Shown piece after piece: positions 28,244 to 35,984 of a DNA stretch of 64,000 nucleotides (positions are counted from its first letter, which is position 1; the number at the start of each line of letters is the position of its first letter). This DNA comes from an uncultured Roseibium sp. (GTDB taxonomy: Bacteria > Pseudomonadota > Alphaproteobacteria > Rhizobiales > Stappiaceae): the NCBI RefSeq assembly GCF_947496995.1, contig NZ_CANMFD010000002.1:434001-498000 (forward strand), in the 5' to 3' direction. Under the pieces are notes generated by a model. It worked only from the letters and a program-made list of their open reading frames with translations. It was not told the DNA's origin and ran no database searches. The translations under genes and the position numbers were made by a program.

Positions 28244-28534
28244 TTCCTTGAAGATAAGCCAGAGGTTCCGGAAATAGATCAACAGGCCAAGTCCCTGACC
28301 GGCAATGAACACCGGATCCTGACGCTGTATGGAATAGATCAGCAAGAGCACCCCGCCGGCGATGGAAAAGAACCAGAAGGCCACAGGGACGATGGAGCGG
28401 CCGACCCGCTCCGATGCGATCCACTGAATGACGAAACGCATCATGAACATCGCCTGGGCAATGAAACCGAGGATAATCCAGAGATCGAATTGCTCGACGA
28501 ATACCGCGTGCAGCCAGTCAAAAAGTGCGTTCAT
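28220..28534 (-). CDS. Lipid A biosynthesis N-terminal (LABN) domain membrane protein
   Basis: A 104-residue protein with about three membrane segments and the LABN pattern: LWIILGFIAQAMFMMRFVIQWIASE, then SIVPVAFWFFSIAGGVLLLIYSIQR and GQGLGLLIYFRNLWLI. The domain occurs at the N-terminus of some LpxB proteins and alone beside polyprenyl-phosphate glycosyltransferases. Here it follows a GT2, a PAP2 phosphatase and a GT39 gene, so a role in handling a lipid-linked sugar (as a flippase subunit or synthase partner) is inferred. Confidence 0.82.
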   Translation of the reverse strand: MNALFDWLHAVFVEQFDLWIILGFIAQAMFMMRFVIQWIASERVGRSIVPVAFWFFSIAGGVLLLIYSIQRQDPVFIAGQGLGLLIYFRNLWLIFKEKRHDPTI

Positions 28535-28610
28535 GTGAGGTCCAGTCGGTGTTTTCGGTCTTTCGGCGGTTATTCTTGCAGGATCGGTGCTTCAACGGGC
28601 CAGGCGATGA

Positions 28611-29372
28611 TCAGGTCAACGGCCTGACCTCGGGAATTTTCTTGCGGCGGCGCCGCAGCCACCAGACACCTGCAAGATCGAGTACTCCGACGAGAGCCCG
28701 GTCGAAGATCCCGTATTTGGAGGTGCCGTGCCGCCGCTGACGGTCCTGCACGTCGATATGGGTCACGCCGTAGCCTTCACGGATGACAAGCGCCGGAAGG
28801 AACCGGTGCCAGCTGTCAAAATACGGCAACTGCAGAAAAACGTCCCGGCGCAGCGCCTTCAGACCGCAACCGCTGTCACGGGTGTTGTCGCGCAGGATCG
28901 CGCCGCGGATCTTGTTGGCGAATTTGGAAGCATAACGTTTTGCCAGACTGGCCTTGCGGCCGAGCCTTTGACCGGCAGCAAGCGCAACCGCCGGGCCTGC
29001 TGCCTCGAGCGCATCGAGCAGCTTCGGAATGTAGGCCGGATTGTTTTCCCCGTCGCCGTCTATCGTCGCGACAACATCGCCGCGGGCGTGCTGCACCCCG
29101 GTGCGCACCGCACAGCTCTGGCCGCAGGAGTTTTCATGCCGGATCGGACGCAACCAGTCATGGGTTGCCGCGTAATCCTGCAGAACGATGTCCGTTCCGT
29201 CGGAAGATCCGTCGTCTATGACAATGACTTCAAAGCGCCGGCCGTCCAGGGCCGTTTCGATCTCGTCGAGAAGGATCGGCAGGTTTTGCGCCTCATCCTT
29301 GGCGGGAACGACGACGGTAACAGCGAGCGATCCCCTGTTTGCGGCCAGCCCTTCAAGATAACTTTGGGTCAT
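28611..29372 (-). CDS. Glycosyltransferase family 2, polyprenyl-phosphate sugar synthase type
   Basis: A 253-residue GT2 enzyme resembling dolichyl/undecaprenyl-phosphate mannosyltransferases. It shows VTVVVPAKDEAQNLPILLDEI, VIVIDDGSSDGTD (nucleotide-binding Asp), ATIDGDGENNPAYI (DxD) and RDTRDSGCGLKALRRDVF-like acceptor region. The ATG at 29372 overlaps the PAP2 stop as ATGA; an upstream start at 29471 would overlap that gene by 100 bp. It most likely loads a sugar onto undecaprenyl phosphate in the cytoplasmic leaflet, providing the donor for the GT39 enzyme of the same operon. Confidence 0.88.
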   Translation of the reverse strand: MTQSYLEGLAANRGSLAVTVVVPAKDEAQNLPILLDEIETALDGRRFEVIVIDDGSSDGTDIVLQDYAATHDWLRPIRHENSCGQSCAVRTGVQHARGDVVATIDGDGENNPAYIPKLLDALEAAGPAVALAAGQRLGRKASLAKRYASKFANKIRGAILRDNTRDSGCGLKALRRDVFLQLPYFDSWHRFLPALVIREGYGVTHIDVQDRQRRHGTSKYGIFDRALVGVLDLAGVWWLRRRRKKIPEVRPLT

Positions 29373-30280
29373 GAGCGTGTCCGTTCTGCCTGTTCCGCCA
29401 TTTGCGCCTCCGGTAGAACCCTTTCCGCGCTGCGCCGGCCGCGAATAACCTGCCAGACCGCGCGCAGGCAAGCCTTTGCGGACAGCGGATTCATATTGGG
29501 CACGATCTTGCCGGAAGCCGACAAGTGAAAACCGATCCTCCGGCGCGCCATTGCCCGGACCGAAAAGAAGGTGAAGGTCATGCCCAGCAAGGTCCCGGCG
29601 ATGACATCGCTCGGGTAGTGAGCGCCGACCATGACCCGACTGAAGGCCAGCCAGAAGGCGGCGACCACGATGAGCCAGCGGTACGCGGGAAAGATGAAGG
29701 CAAGTGCGGTTGCAAGGGCCGCGACGGTGGTCGAATGGCCGGAGGGAAAGCTTGTATAGCTGCCGTTGAAGGCAAGGAAGTCAAAGTGGACCGGGCCGAC
29801 TTCTTCGTAGAGTTTCGGCCGGGCGCGCCCCAGCGACCACTTGAAGACGATTGCCAGAAGACCTGTTGCGGCAACCGTATAGAAGATGAAAGCGGCATAG
29901 GTGAAGACAGCGCCGATGGCCATGCGCAGCCGAAAAGCGTAGCGTCCCGCGTCGACCGCCAGCAGGGCAAGGCAGACGATCCCCGTCGATCCGAGAATCC
30001 AGTCGGACTTGCCGAGATCGGTGAAAACCCGAAAAGCGGAGCGATATTCGCTTGGCAGAGACTGGAGCCAGGGAAAGGTCGGAACGTCAAAGGCGACAAC
30101 CGCAATGCCGACCGTCAGCAGAAGCACGGCGAGGATGTCCTGCGGCCGTTGGCCGGGAGGCAGCGGATCCCGGTTGTGGCGAGAGCGTTCCTTGCGCCCG
30201 GCAAACAGAATTGCCGCGCGCCTTACATTTCCGCGCATGCGCGCATGTACCCGCCAGACAAATTTACCGCTGCTCGTCAT
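29369..30280 (-). CDS. PAP2-family lipid phosphatase
   Basis: A 303-residue membrane phosphatase with the three motifs of the superfamily: KWSLGRARP (K-x6-RP), FPSGHSTT (PSGH) and SRVMVGAHYPSD (SR-x5-H-x3-D). Five to six membrane segments surround them. The ATG at 30280 overlaps the 3' end of the GT39 gene by 17 bp; a Met 21 codons earlier is possible. In an operon with GT39 and GT2 genes it may dephosphorylate lipid A or recycle undecaprenyl pyrophosphate; this role is inferred. Confidence 0.88.
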   Translation of the reverse strand: MTSSGKFVWRVHARMRGNVRRAAILFAGRKERSRHNRDPLPPGQRPQDILAVLLLTVGIAVVAFDVPTFPWLQSLPSEYRSAFRVFTDLGKSDWILGSTGIVCLALLAVDAGRYAFRLRMAIGAVFTYAAFIFYTVAATGLLAIVFKWSLGRARPKLYEEVGPVHFDFLAFNGSYTSFPSGHSTTVAALATALAFIFPAYRWLIVVAAFWLAFSRVMVGAHYPSDVIAGTLLGMTFTFFSVRAMARRRIGFHLSASGKIVPNMNPLSAKACLRAVWQVIRGRRSAERVLPEAQMAEQAERTRS

Positions 30281-32123
30281 TGCCGTCCTGCGTAGCCGTA
30301 AGCGAACCGGCGTTCTGATAAAGCGCGATATCGACCTTATCACCGCCGTTGATGTTGAGGCCGTCTACCCTTTTTCGAACCTCCGGCACAAGACCAATCT
30401 CTTTGGCAGCCGCCAAAAAGGCCGGTTCCTCCCGGCTTTCTATGGCCGCGACACGGCAATCGCCGGGCGCTGCATCTCCGGATTGGGCAAGAAACTCCGC
30501 AGCGCCTTTCGGCGAAATGATGCGGGTGTCCGTTCCTTCCAGAAAGATAAAGCTCGGTTCGTGAAAGCCCGACGTGACCACCTGGCGGGTTTCCTGCCGG
30601 GCGCAGCCCGGTATCCCGTCCAGGGCCGCAACAAGACGCGGGCTGACCCATATCGGTGACAGGGCCGGCCCCACGAAGCCCCAGACCCCGACGGCAACGC
30701 ATATCGCGGCCATAGACACTGCCGGAAGCGCATGGAGCGCCGGACCGCGCAAGAGCCGCGTGGCCGCGGCGACAACGAATACGGCACCAATCGCGACGAG
30801 GACGGCCCCGGGTGGCGACGGCCATGTGCCGAGCGCGAAAGGCCCTGCGAAGGCGGCGACGGCGAGACCGACCACCGGAAGCGCCAGCAGAATCGCCGCG
30901 ATCCAGCGAACCCAGGTCCTGGTATTTGTGCCCGCCCCGTCAACCATTGCAGCGGCGACCGGAAGCGCGAGAGCCGGCAAAAGCGGCATGGTGTAGTGGG
31001 GGAGCTTTGTCGACACCAGTTCGAACACAATCCAGCCAGGACCAAACCAGGCAAGAGAGAACAACACCAGCGGACTGGCCCGTTCACGCCAGATCAGCGG
31101 CAGGGAGATCAGAAGAAACGCCGGCAACGGCCAGAAGACACCGAACATGGCTCCGAAATGTGTCAGCGGCGGCGCGCCGTGCCCTTCCTGGCCCTGTCCG
31201 ACCTTTCCGAGCAGATCCTTGCCGATCGCTTCGGTAAAAAAGCTGCCGTCGGTAGCGATCCATATGGCCACGAACCAGGGTGACACCAGAAGCAGCATCC
31301 AAATAATGCCGACGAGTGGAGAAGCTGCCTTGAACCACCCGACCTTGCGACGCGCAATCATCAGGCCCGCGACAGTCAGGCCGACAACCATCGGTCCAAC
31401 CGGTCCCTTGACGAGCACGCTTGCCGCAAGGGCTGTCCAGAATAGAAAACTCAGCCCCCACAGGCGGTGCCCCGGATCTTTCAACCATATGCGCGCCAGT
31501 GCGCCCTGCGCTATGATGATTGTCGCCAGCAGGACCGCATCGGTCTTGGCCAGACGGGCCTCGACACCGACAATGATCGCCATGGCAACGAACCCGCCGA
31601 CAAGCAAGGCTCCCGCAGGGCCCATGAAGGCACGTGCCATCCAGAACGCCGCCAGCACGCTTAGCACGGCGCCGATCACCGACGGCAGACGGTATACCCA
31701 CAGCGGAGCTTCAGCCCCCTGCCCGGTCAGTTTCGCCGCTGCGGCCTGCAGCCAGTATATGCCCACAGGTTTCTTGTGACGCGCCTCTTCCTGGAACCGG
31801 ATATCAATGTAGTCGCCGGTCTCCAGCATCTGCTTGGTCGCCTGGGTGAAACGGGGTTCGTCCCGGTCAAGCGGAGGCACGGTCCATTGTCCCGGAACGA
31901 ACAGGAACAGGGAGAGCAAAAGCAGGAGAAAGGGAGCCGTCACGTCATGGCCGAATATGCGCAGCCAGACCGGCTTGCGCAGCGCCTTCGGCGATCCGGC
32001 GCTCCCGGCCTGATGGCCCGCGGCCTGCTGCGTGCCGGCGGAGGCGTCGGACGAACCGGAATCAGTGGTCCCGACCGCATCGTTCTGCGGAACTTTATCG
32101 TATTCTTCGCTTTTGTCAGCCAT
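30264..32123 (-). CDS. ArnT-like glycosyltransferase (GT39/GT83)
   Basis: A 619-residue polytopic membrane enzyme of the ArnT/PMT superfamily, which moves a sugar from undecaprenyl phosphate to lipid A or another acceptor on the periplasmic side. The first periplasmic loop carries the catalytic motif PPLDRDEPRFTQATKQMLETGD (Asp-Glu pair), followed by RHKKPVGIYWLQ; a dozen hydrophobic segments follow. Residues 1-50 are polar and disordered-looking. I use the ATG at 32123; an ATG at 32184-32186 in the same frame adds 21 residues. First gene of the GT39-PAP2-GT2-LABN set. Confidence 0.88.
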   Translation of the reverse strand: MADKSEEYDKVPQNDAVGTTDSGSSDASAGTQQAAGHQAGSAGSPKALRKPVWLRIFGHDVTAPFLLLLLSLFLFVPGQWTVPPLDRDEPRFTQATKQMLETGDYIDIRFQEEARHKKPVGIYWLQAAAAKLTGQGAEAPLWVYRLPSVIGAVLSVLAAFWMARAFMGPAGALLVGGFVAMAIIVGVEARLAKTDAVLLATIIIAQGALARIWLKDPGHRLWGLSFLFWTALAASVLVKGPVGPMVVGLTVAGLMIARRKVGWFKAASPLVGIIWMLLLVSPWFVAIWIATDGSFFTEAIGKDLLGKVGQGQEGHGAPPLTHFGAMFGVFWPLPAFLLISLPLIWRERASPLVLFSLAWFGPGWIVFELVSTKLPHYTMPLLPALALPVAAAMVDGAGTNTRTWVRWIAAILLALPVVGLAVAAFAGPFALGTWPSPPGAVLVAIGAVFVVAAATRLLRGPALHALPAVSMAAICVAVGVWGFVGPALSPIWVSPRLVAALDGIPGCARQETRQVVTSGFHEPSFIFLEGTDTRIISPKGAAEFLAQSGDAAPGDCRVAAIESREEPAFLAAAKEIGLVPEVRKRVDGLNINGGDKVDIALYQNAGSLTATQDGNDEQR

Positions 32124-32290
32124 CAATTCCAGTTTCCGATACCTGCCTTGAGCCTGCCCCAGCCGGTCGCCGTTATTAGAGAACATGTCCTACATGAGCT
32201 TTGCAAAAAGGGAAACAACCGCTTGCCATGCCAGCCTGCTCGGCTATCGTCCGCAGTCCTGAAACACCTTTTGACATCCGAGATTTTCCG

Positions 32291-33127
32291 ATGACCCTGA
32301 TTGCCCATATGACGGATTTGCACCTGCGCCCCAGAGGCCTCGCGTGCTACCGGGTTTCCGATACCAACATGTTTGCCGAACGGGCGATGCAGTCGCTCAG
32401 GGCTCTCAGTTCCGCGCCCGATGCCCTGGTCATTACCGGCGACCTGACGGACCGCAGCGATCCGCGCGAATATGCGGTTGCGCGTGAACTTCTATCGCGG
32501 CTGGACCTGCCGATCTACATGATCCCCGGCAATCACGACGGCAGCGCAGATATGCGCAGAGAAATGCGCGATTTTCCCGGCATTTCCGAGAGCGGCGACG
32601 GCAAGGTCTTCTATCGGGCCGATATAGGCGATCTCCAGCTGATAGCACTCGATACCCATCTACCCGGAAGACCTGAAGGCGAACTCGGCAAAGATCAGCT
32701 TGCCTGGCTGGATGCGACTTTGCGCGACAATGCAAAACCCGCGCTTGTCGCCCTCCATCACCCGCCGGCGCTCTCGGGCATTGGCCATATGGACAGGATC
32801 GGGCTGCTCGATGCACCTGCGCTAGCGGAGGTGATAGCGCCCCATAATCACGTGGAAAGACTGATCTGTGGCCATTTGCACCGGCCGATCATTGCCGGGT
32901 TCGCCGGCAAGATCATGACCCTTTCCCCCAGCACCGGACACCAGGTGGTTCTGGATCTGACGGAGAACAGTCCCCCCCAGTTCAACTTTGAGCCCGCCGC
33001 TTACTTTCTCCATTATTATTCGCGAAGCTCAGGTGTGATTTCCCACATGTCCTATGTGGAGAATTTCCCGGGGCCGCATGATTTCTTTGCCGACGAGGGC
33101 GTTGTCTGGCCGGGGGATGAAGCCTGA
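32291..33127 (+). CDS. Calcineurin-like phosphoesterase (class III cyclic-nucleotide phosphodiesterase type)
   Basis: A 278-residue metallophosphoesterase with all metal-binding motifs of the GpdQ/CpdA group: DLHL, GDLTDR, GNHDG, LHHPP and GHLHRP. The ATG at 32291 opens directly into the first motif (MTLIAHMTDLHL); an upstream frame extension to 32201 is untypical. Its stop overlaps the ATG of the CAP lipoprotein gene by one base (TGATG), so both are cotranslated. Substrate could be cAMP or glycerophosphodiesters. Confidence 0.88.
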   Translation: MTLIAHMTDLHLRPRGLACYRVSDTNMFAERAMQSLRALSSAPDALVITGDLTDRSDPREYAVARELLSRLDLPIYMIPGNHDGSADMRREMRDFPGISESGDGKVFYRADIGDLQLIALDTHLPGRPEGELGKDQLAWLDATLRDNAKPALVALHHPPALSGIGHMDRIGLLDAPALAEVIAPHNHVERLICGHLHRPIIAGFAGKIMTLSPSTGHQVVLDLTENSPPQFNFEPAAYFLHYYSRSSGVISHMSYVENFPGPHDFFADEGVVWPGDEA

Positions 33128-33675
33128 TGCGGGTGCAGGCCTTTCCGCAAAGGGTCCATGCCGCCCTCCTATTCGGCGCGTTCGCCTTACTGCTTGCCGC
33201 CTGCGGCGCGCTGCCGGGTGGCGGAGAGCTGGAAGACAAGACAGTTCTGACAGATCAGACGGTCGACAAGGCGCAGATGCTGTCGATGATCAATGCCTAC
33301 CGAAAGAAACATGACCTTCCGGCGCTCCAGCACGATCCGCAACTGGACGCTGTATCCCAGAAGATGGCGCGGCATATAGCCGAACGCGACAGTATGGACA
33401 CTTGGGCGCACAGTGTTTTCGGTCTGTCACAACGGCTCGACAAGGCCGGTTACGCCAATTACGCGGGGGCGGAAAATCTCGGTGCGGGCTATGCGGACCT
33501 GCCGGCCGCCTTCCGCGGATGGCAGGGATCGGAGGGTCACAACAAGAATTTGCTCAACCCTTACGTGACTCGTGTCGGTATTGCGCGAACCAACCGCAAC
33601 ACCGGGAAATGGCGTAATTTCTGGGTGATGACCCTTGCCCGCCCCTACTCGGACGGCCGCCCGACCCTGCGTTGA
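33127..33675 (+). CDS. CAP/SCP-domain lipoprotein
   Basis: A 182-residue predicted lipoprotein: basic N-terminus, hydrophobic core and lipobox LLAAC with the lipidated Cys near residue 25. The mature part is a CAP (SCP/PR1-like) domain: MINAYRKKHDLPAL, SQKMARHIAERD, YAGAENLGAGY, GWQGSEGHNKNLL (His of the CAP cavity) and WVMTLARP. CAP proteins bind lipids or act as peptidases in some lineages; the bacterial function is mostly unknown. It is coupled to the phosphodiesterase gene. Confidence 0.85.
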   Translation: MRVQAFPQRVHAALLFGAFALLLAACGALPGGGELEDKTVLTDQTVDKAQMLSMINAYRKKHDLPALQHDPQLDAVSQKMARHIAERDSMDTWAHSVFGLSQRLDKAGYANYAGAENLGAGYADLPAAFRGWQGSEGHNKNLLNPYVTRVGIARTNRNTGKWRNFWVMTLARPYSDGRPTLR

Positions 33676-33687
33676 TGCATGAAACCG

Positions 33688-33711
33688 AAAAAAAAGCGGG
33701 GTTTCCCCCGC
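33688..33711 (-). terminator. Strong intrinsic terminator for the YcaO gene strand
   Basis: On the minus strand GCGGGG-GAAA-CCCCGC forms a six-pair stem with a GNRA-type loop and is followed directly by eight T residues (complement of the A-run 33688-33695). It lies about 230 bp beyond the YcaO stop and only 12 bp beyond the convergent CAP gene. Confidence 0.75.
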
Positions 33712-33806
33712 CTGAAGTCATTTCCAGAGATCGGATGACCAAGTCTCATCCTAGCACCTGATGCTCTAATACCTGAGTATCAGTGTCATGTTTTTTAGCC
33801 TGCGTC

Positions 33807-33840
33807 CTGCTCATTGTCAAACGCTCACGCCAATGAGCAG
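33807..33840. repeat. 10-bp perfect inverted repeat downstream of the YcaO gene
   Basis: CTGCTCATTG at 33807-33816 and CAATGAGCAG at 33831-33840 form a perfect stem with a 14-nt loop in the 268-bp gap between the YcaO and CAP genes. No U-run follows on either strand. It may protect the 3' end of the YcaO mRNA. Confidence 0.5.
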
Positions 33841-33943
33841 TCCAGAGCTCCAAGCCTGTTTTCGCTGGAATTTGTGGACGTGAGTCAACAGGCCTGATCG
33901 ACGGGGATCTGCCTCAAGCGGATCTAGAAAGAACAGAGGGAAA

Positions 33944-35353
33944 TCAGAAGGGAAACGGGCGGGCGGCAAATTCTGACTCTGTCGCTGGCGTTGCGCGAAG
34001 ACCGCGATTTACAACACCTTCGAACAGCCTGCGCTTGCCGAAACGCGGTTCCCAACTGCACAAATCGGGAGACAGGAGTTTGATGCAAGGCACCTTCAAA
34101 TCCGAACGCGTTGCGTCGAACTCCCAGATCTCAAACCCTTTTTCCAGGCAACCTTGAAGGAGACCTTCAAAGGTAAAGGACTTTTCAAGGTCCCCTGCAG
34201 ACGCAACGGGCGCATCTGTCAAAGGCAATTCCTCTAGTATCGACCGCTCTCTGGCGAATATCAGCTGCCTTGGCAACGAACCCGGCGCCCCGCCAGGTGC
34301 TGCGGCACCCGAATACGCCCGTTCCATGAGGTCCAGGGAATATTCGGCCTGAAGCATTTCCTGGATTGCACTTTCACAAGTCGAGGCAAGGTCCAAGCCG
34401 GCCGAGGAACCAAAAGCCGCACGGCGGCCGTCAAGCTCATGGGAAAAGGCCAACACCACGAAGGCGTCCAGCTCCGTATCAACAATGCACAGCCTCCAGA
34501 AGCGCTCACGATCCGACAAAAATGCGCACAGGGATCCGGGGAGTAATTCGGCCAGACAGCCTTCCGTGAGTAATGTTATCCCCAGGCGGTTGTACCAGGC
34601 CTGGGCGATTGCATCGCGCTCCACCAGTTCAAGCAGTGCTCTTTCGCGCGCGCCTTCCAGGTCGCTCCAGACCGCGCACCCGGAACTGGAGGCAAGCGAC
34701 ATGCGTCCACCGGTGACCCGTTCCAATTCATTGAACAGAATTCCCGTAGCCGGAAATTCAGCGATGACCGGCTCGCTGGCGTGACCGCCCAGGCGTGTGA
34801 GACGGACCCTGCGATCTGACATATCTTGCCAATCCGGAACACCTCCTTTCGCCCCCTTCCCTCCAGCGGAAAGTCTGCGGGCCAACTGCTGTTCCTGAGT
34901 TGAACTCAACCCGAGCATTCGTGAAATTCCAACCTGAGGTTGATATTTATCACTGGTAAAAATCCGAGCGTCTCTTTTCCCTTCTGAGCAAAGGCTTATG
35001 CGTTCCGTGAGCTCGCCAATGCAACTAATGGTTGCTGACTCTGACGTTCGTCCCTGCCCTCCCGCCGGAATGGATTTCACCACCGGGCCGTCAGACCCCG
35101 GGATATCGGAAGCCATCGTTAAAATTCCGGAACAAAAACGCACCGGACAGGCGTCAATCGACACCGGTACAATTTTCACGTCGAACGAAGTCAGCAGTGG
35201 CAGAAAGAGGGACAGGCTCCGGTCAGCCATATGCAGCCGATCGGTTCCCTCTTCGCCGACAAGCAAGCCGGTTCTGAGAAGATCCGCAACCACTTTGGGG
35301 GGAAGGTTGACTTGGCTTTTTTCATTACTCTTCGGCAAAAACCGCCCCTTCAC
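33944..35353 (-). CDS. YcaO-domain protein of a RiPP-like locus
   Basis: A 469-residue protein with a YcaO ATPase domain, the fold that makes azolines, thioamides or amidines in peptides. Recognised elements: ATISCIGELTERIS with the ExxE pair Glu114/Glu117; SSSGCAVWSDLEGARERALL followed by ELVERDA (Glu242, Glu245, Arg246, Asp247); FDATRSDLKVPCIKLLSPDL, the conserved C-terminal DxTRxDI...P stretch; and the C-terminal end RPFPF, recalling the PxPxP tail of azoline-forming members. Deviations: in the second motif the usual Asn is Ser224 and the usual Glu before Ala is Gly234. The first 100 residues do not resemble an E1-like or RRE partner domain. GTG at 35353 is the most upstream start possible (an in-frame TGA precedes it). 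Divergent from two small NHLP-type peptides. Confidence 0.85.
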   Translation of the reverse strand: MKGRFLPKSNEKSQVNLPPKVVADLLRTGLLVGEEGTDRLHMADRSLSLFLPLLTSFDVKIVPVSIDACPVRFCSGILTMASDIPGSDGPVVKSIPAGGQGRTSESATISCIGELTERISLCSEGKRDARIFTSDKYQPQVGISRMLGLSSTQEQQLARRLSAGGKGAKGGVPDWQDMSDRRVRLTRLGGHASEPVIAEFPATGILFNELERVTGGRMSLASSSGCAVWSDLEGARERALLELVERDAIAQAWYNRLGITLLTEGCLAELLPGSLCAFLSDRERFWRLCIVDTELDAFVVLAFSHELDGRRAAFGSSAGLDLASTCESAIQEMLQAEYSLDLMERAYSGAAAPGGAPGSLPRQLIFARERSILEELPLTDAPVASAGDLEKSFTFEGLLQGCLEKGFEIWEFDATRSDLKVPCIKLLSPDLCSWEPRFGKRRLFEGVVNRGLRATPATESEFAARPFPF

Positions 35354-35609
35354 TCACTGCTCAGCAACCTTAAGAAAGTAACCATAAAATACTCACGTTC
35401 ACCCTGCAATTGCACCCCACGTAGATTAAACGCACTACTATTGAGAAAATACCCCAACCCAATCTACGTTAGACATGAAAGCAGTCAACACTAGTAATTA
35501 TCTGGAACAAGTAACCATACTACTAATGTTTGACTTATTTCTGTTTAGCTAGGTGACCATCCAACCACCAGCTAGATCACGACACAACCTTAACTTAAGG
35601 AGTCATAAT
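35354..35609. promoter_or_regulatory. AT-rich divergent control region of the YcaO / peptide genes
   Basis: This 256-bp region is strikingly AT-richer than the surroundings and holds repeated elements: AGTAACCATA occurs at 35377-35386 and again at 35510-35519, with a third related GGTGACCAT at 35552-35560; and a perfect 9-bp inverted repeat ACGTAGATT (35419-35427) / AATCTACGT (35461-35469). Direct repeats are the normal binding pattern of SARP/BTAD activators, one of which is encoded 0.7 kb downstream of the second peptide gene. The first peptide gene has a strong TTAAGGAG ribosome-binding site. Confidence 0.55.
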
Positions 35610-35900
35610 ATGCACGCTACAAAGACTTATGACAAAGCCCTGGAAATTGGCGCGAAACTTGGTGCAATCATTCAGGATTCGGACAGCCGTGCACAGCTGA
35701 TCGAAAATTCGGCTGAAGTCCTGGCCTCCATCGGAGCCACCTCCGACGTTGCGATCTTTGCAGATACCGCGGACACGGTTCATCTGGTGGTGCCGGCCGA
35801 AGTCGATGCTGCCCGCGTTGCCGCAGGCGACGAAGCCTACTTCGAAGAACTGGGCAAAGCCGCGCTCGGAAGCTGCTACTACGAAGATCTTCCTGAGTAA
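35610..35900 (+). CDS. NHLP-type small peptide 1 (putative RiPP precursor)
   Basis: A 96-residue acidic peptide. Residues about 8-62 match the nitrile-hydratase-alpha-like leader (NHLP) pattern: a KALEIGAKLGAIIQ helix, SDSRAQLIENSAEVLASIG in place of the usual 'DPxxxLxxxG' helix, and VAIFADTADTVHLVVPAE, the strand that is the clearest hallmark. No CxxCSC metal motif of true nitrile hydratase is present. The tail after the leader (about residues 63-96) contains one Cys (Cys89) in GSCYYEDLPE, next to a Ser, both possible YcaO targets. TTAAGGAG lies 8 bp before the ATG. The ATG at 35610 was preferred to an upstream frame start at 35553 with no ribosome-binding site. Confidence 0.75.
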   Translation: MHATKTYDKALEIGAKLGAIIQDSDSRAQLIENSAEVLASIGATSDVAIFADTADTVHLVVPAEVDAARVAAGDEAYFEELGKAALGSCYYEDLPE

Positions 35901-35925
35901 CAGGTATTCAGGTTGAATGACATTG

Positions 35926-35962
35926 CGCCCGAATTCCAATCCCGTGATTGAGAATTCGGGCG
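35926..35962 (+). ncRNA. Strong hairpin between the two peptide genes
   Basis: CGCCCGAATTC (35926-35936) pairs perfectly with GAATTCGGGCG (35952-35962), and CAAT/ATTG extend the stem inward to a 6-nt loop, giving 15 pairs with one bulged A. There is no U-run, so an attenuator or mRNA-processing element that sets the ratio of the two peptides is more likely than a full terminator. Confidence 0.6.
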
Positions 35963-35984
35963 AAATCTCTGAGAGTGGACAGAA

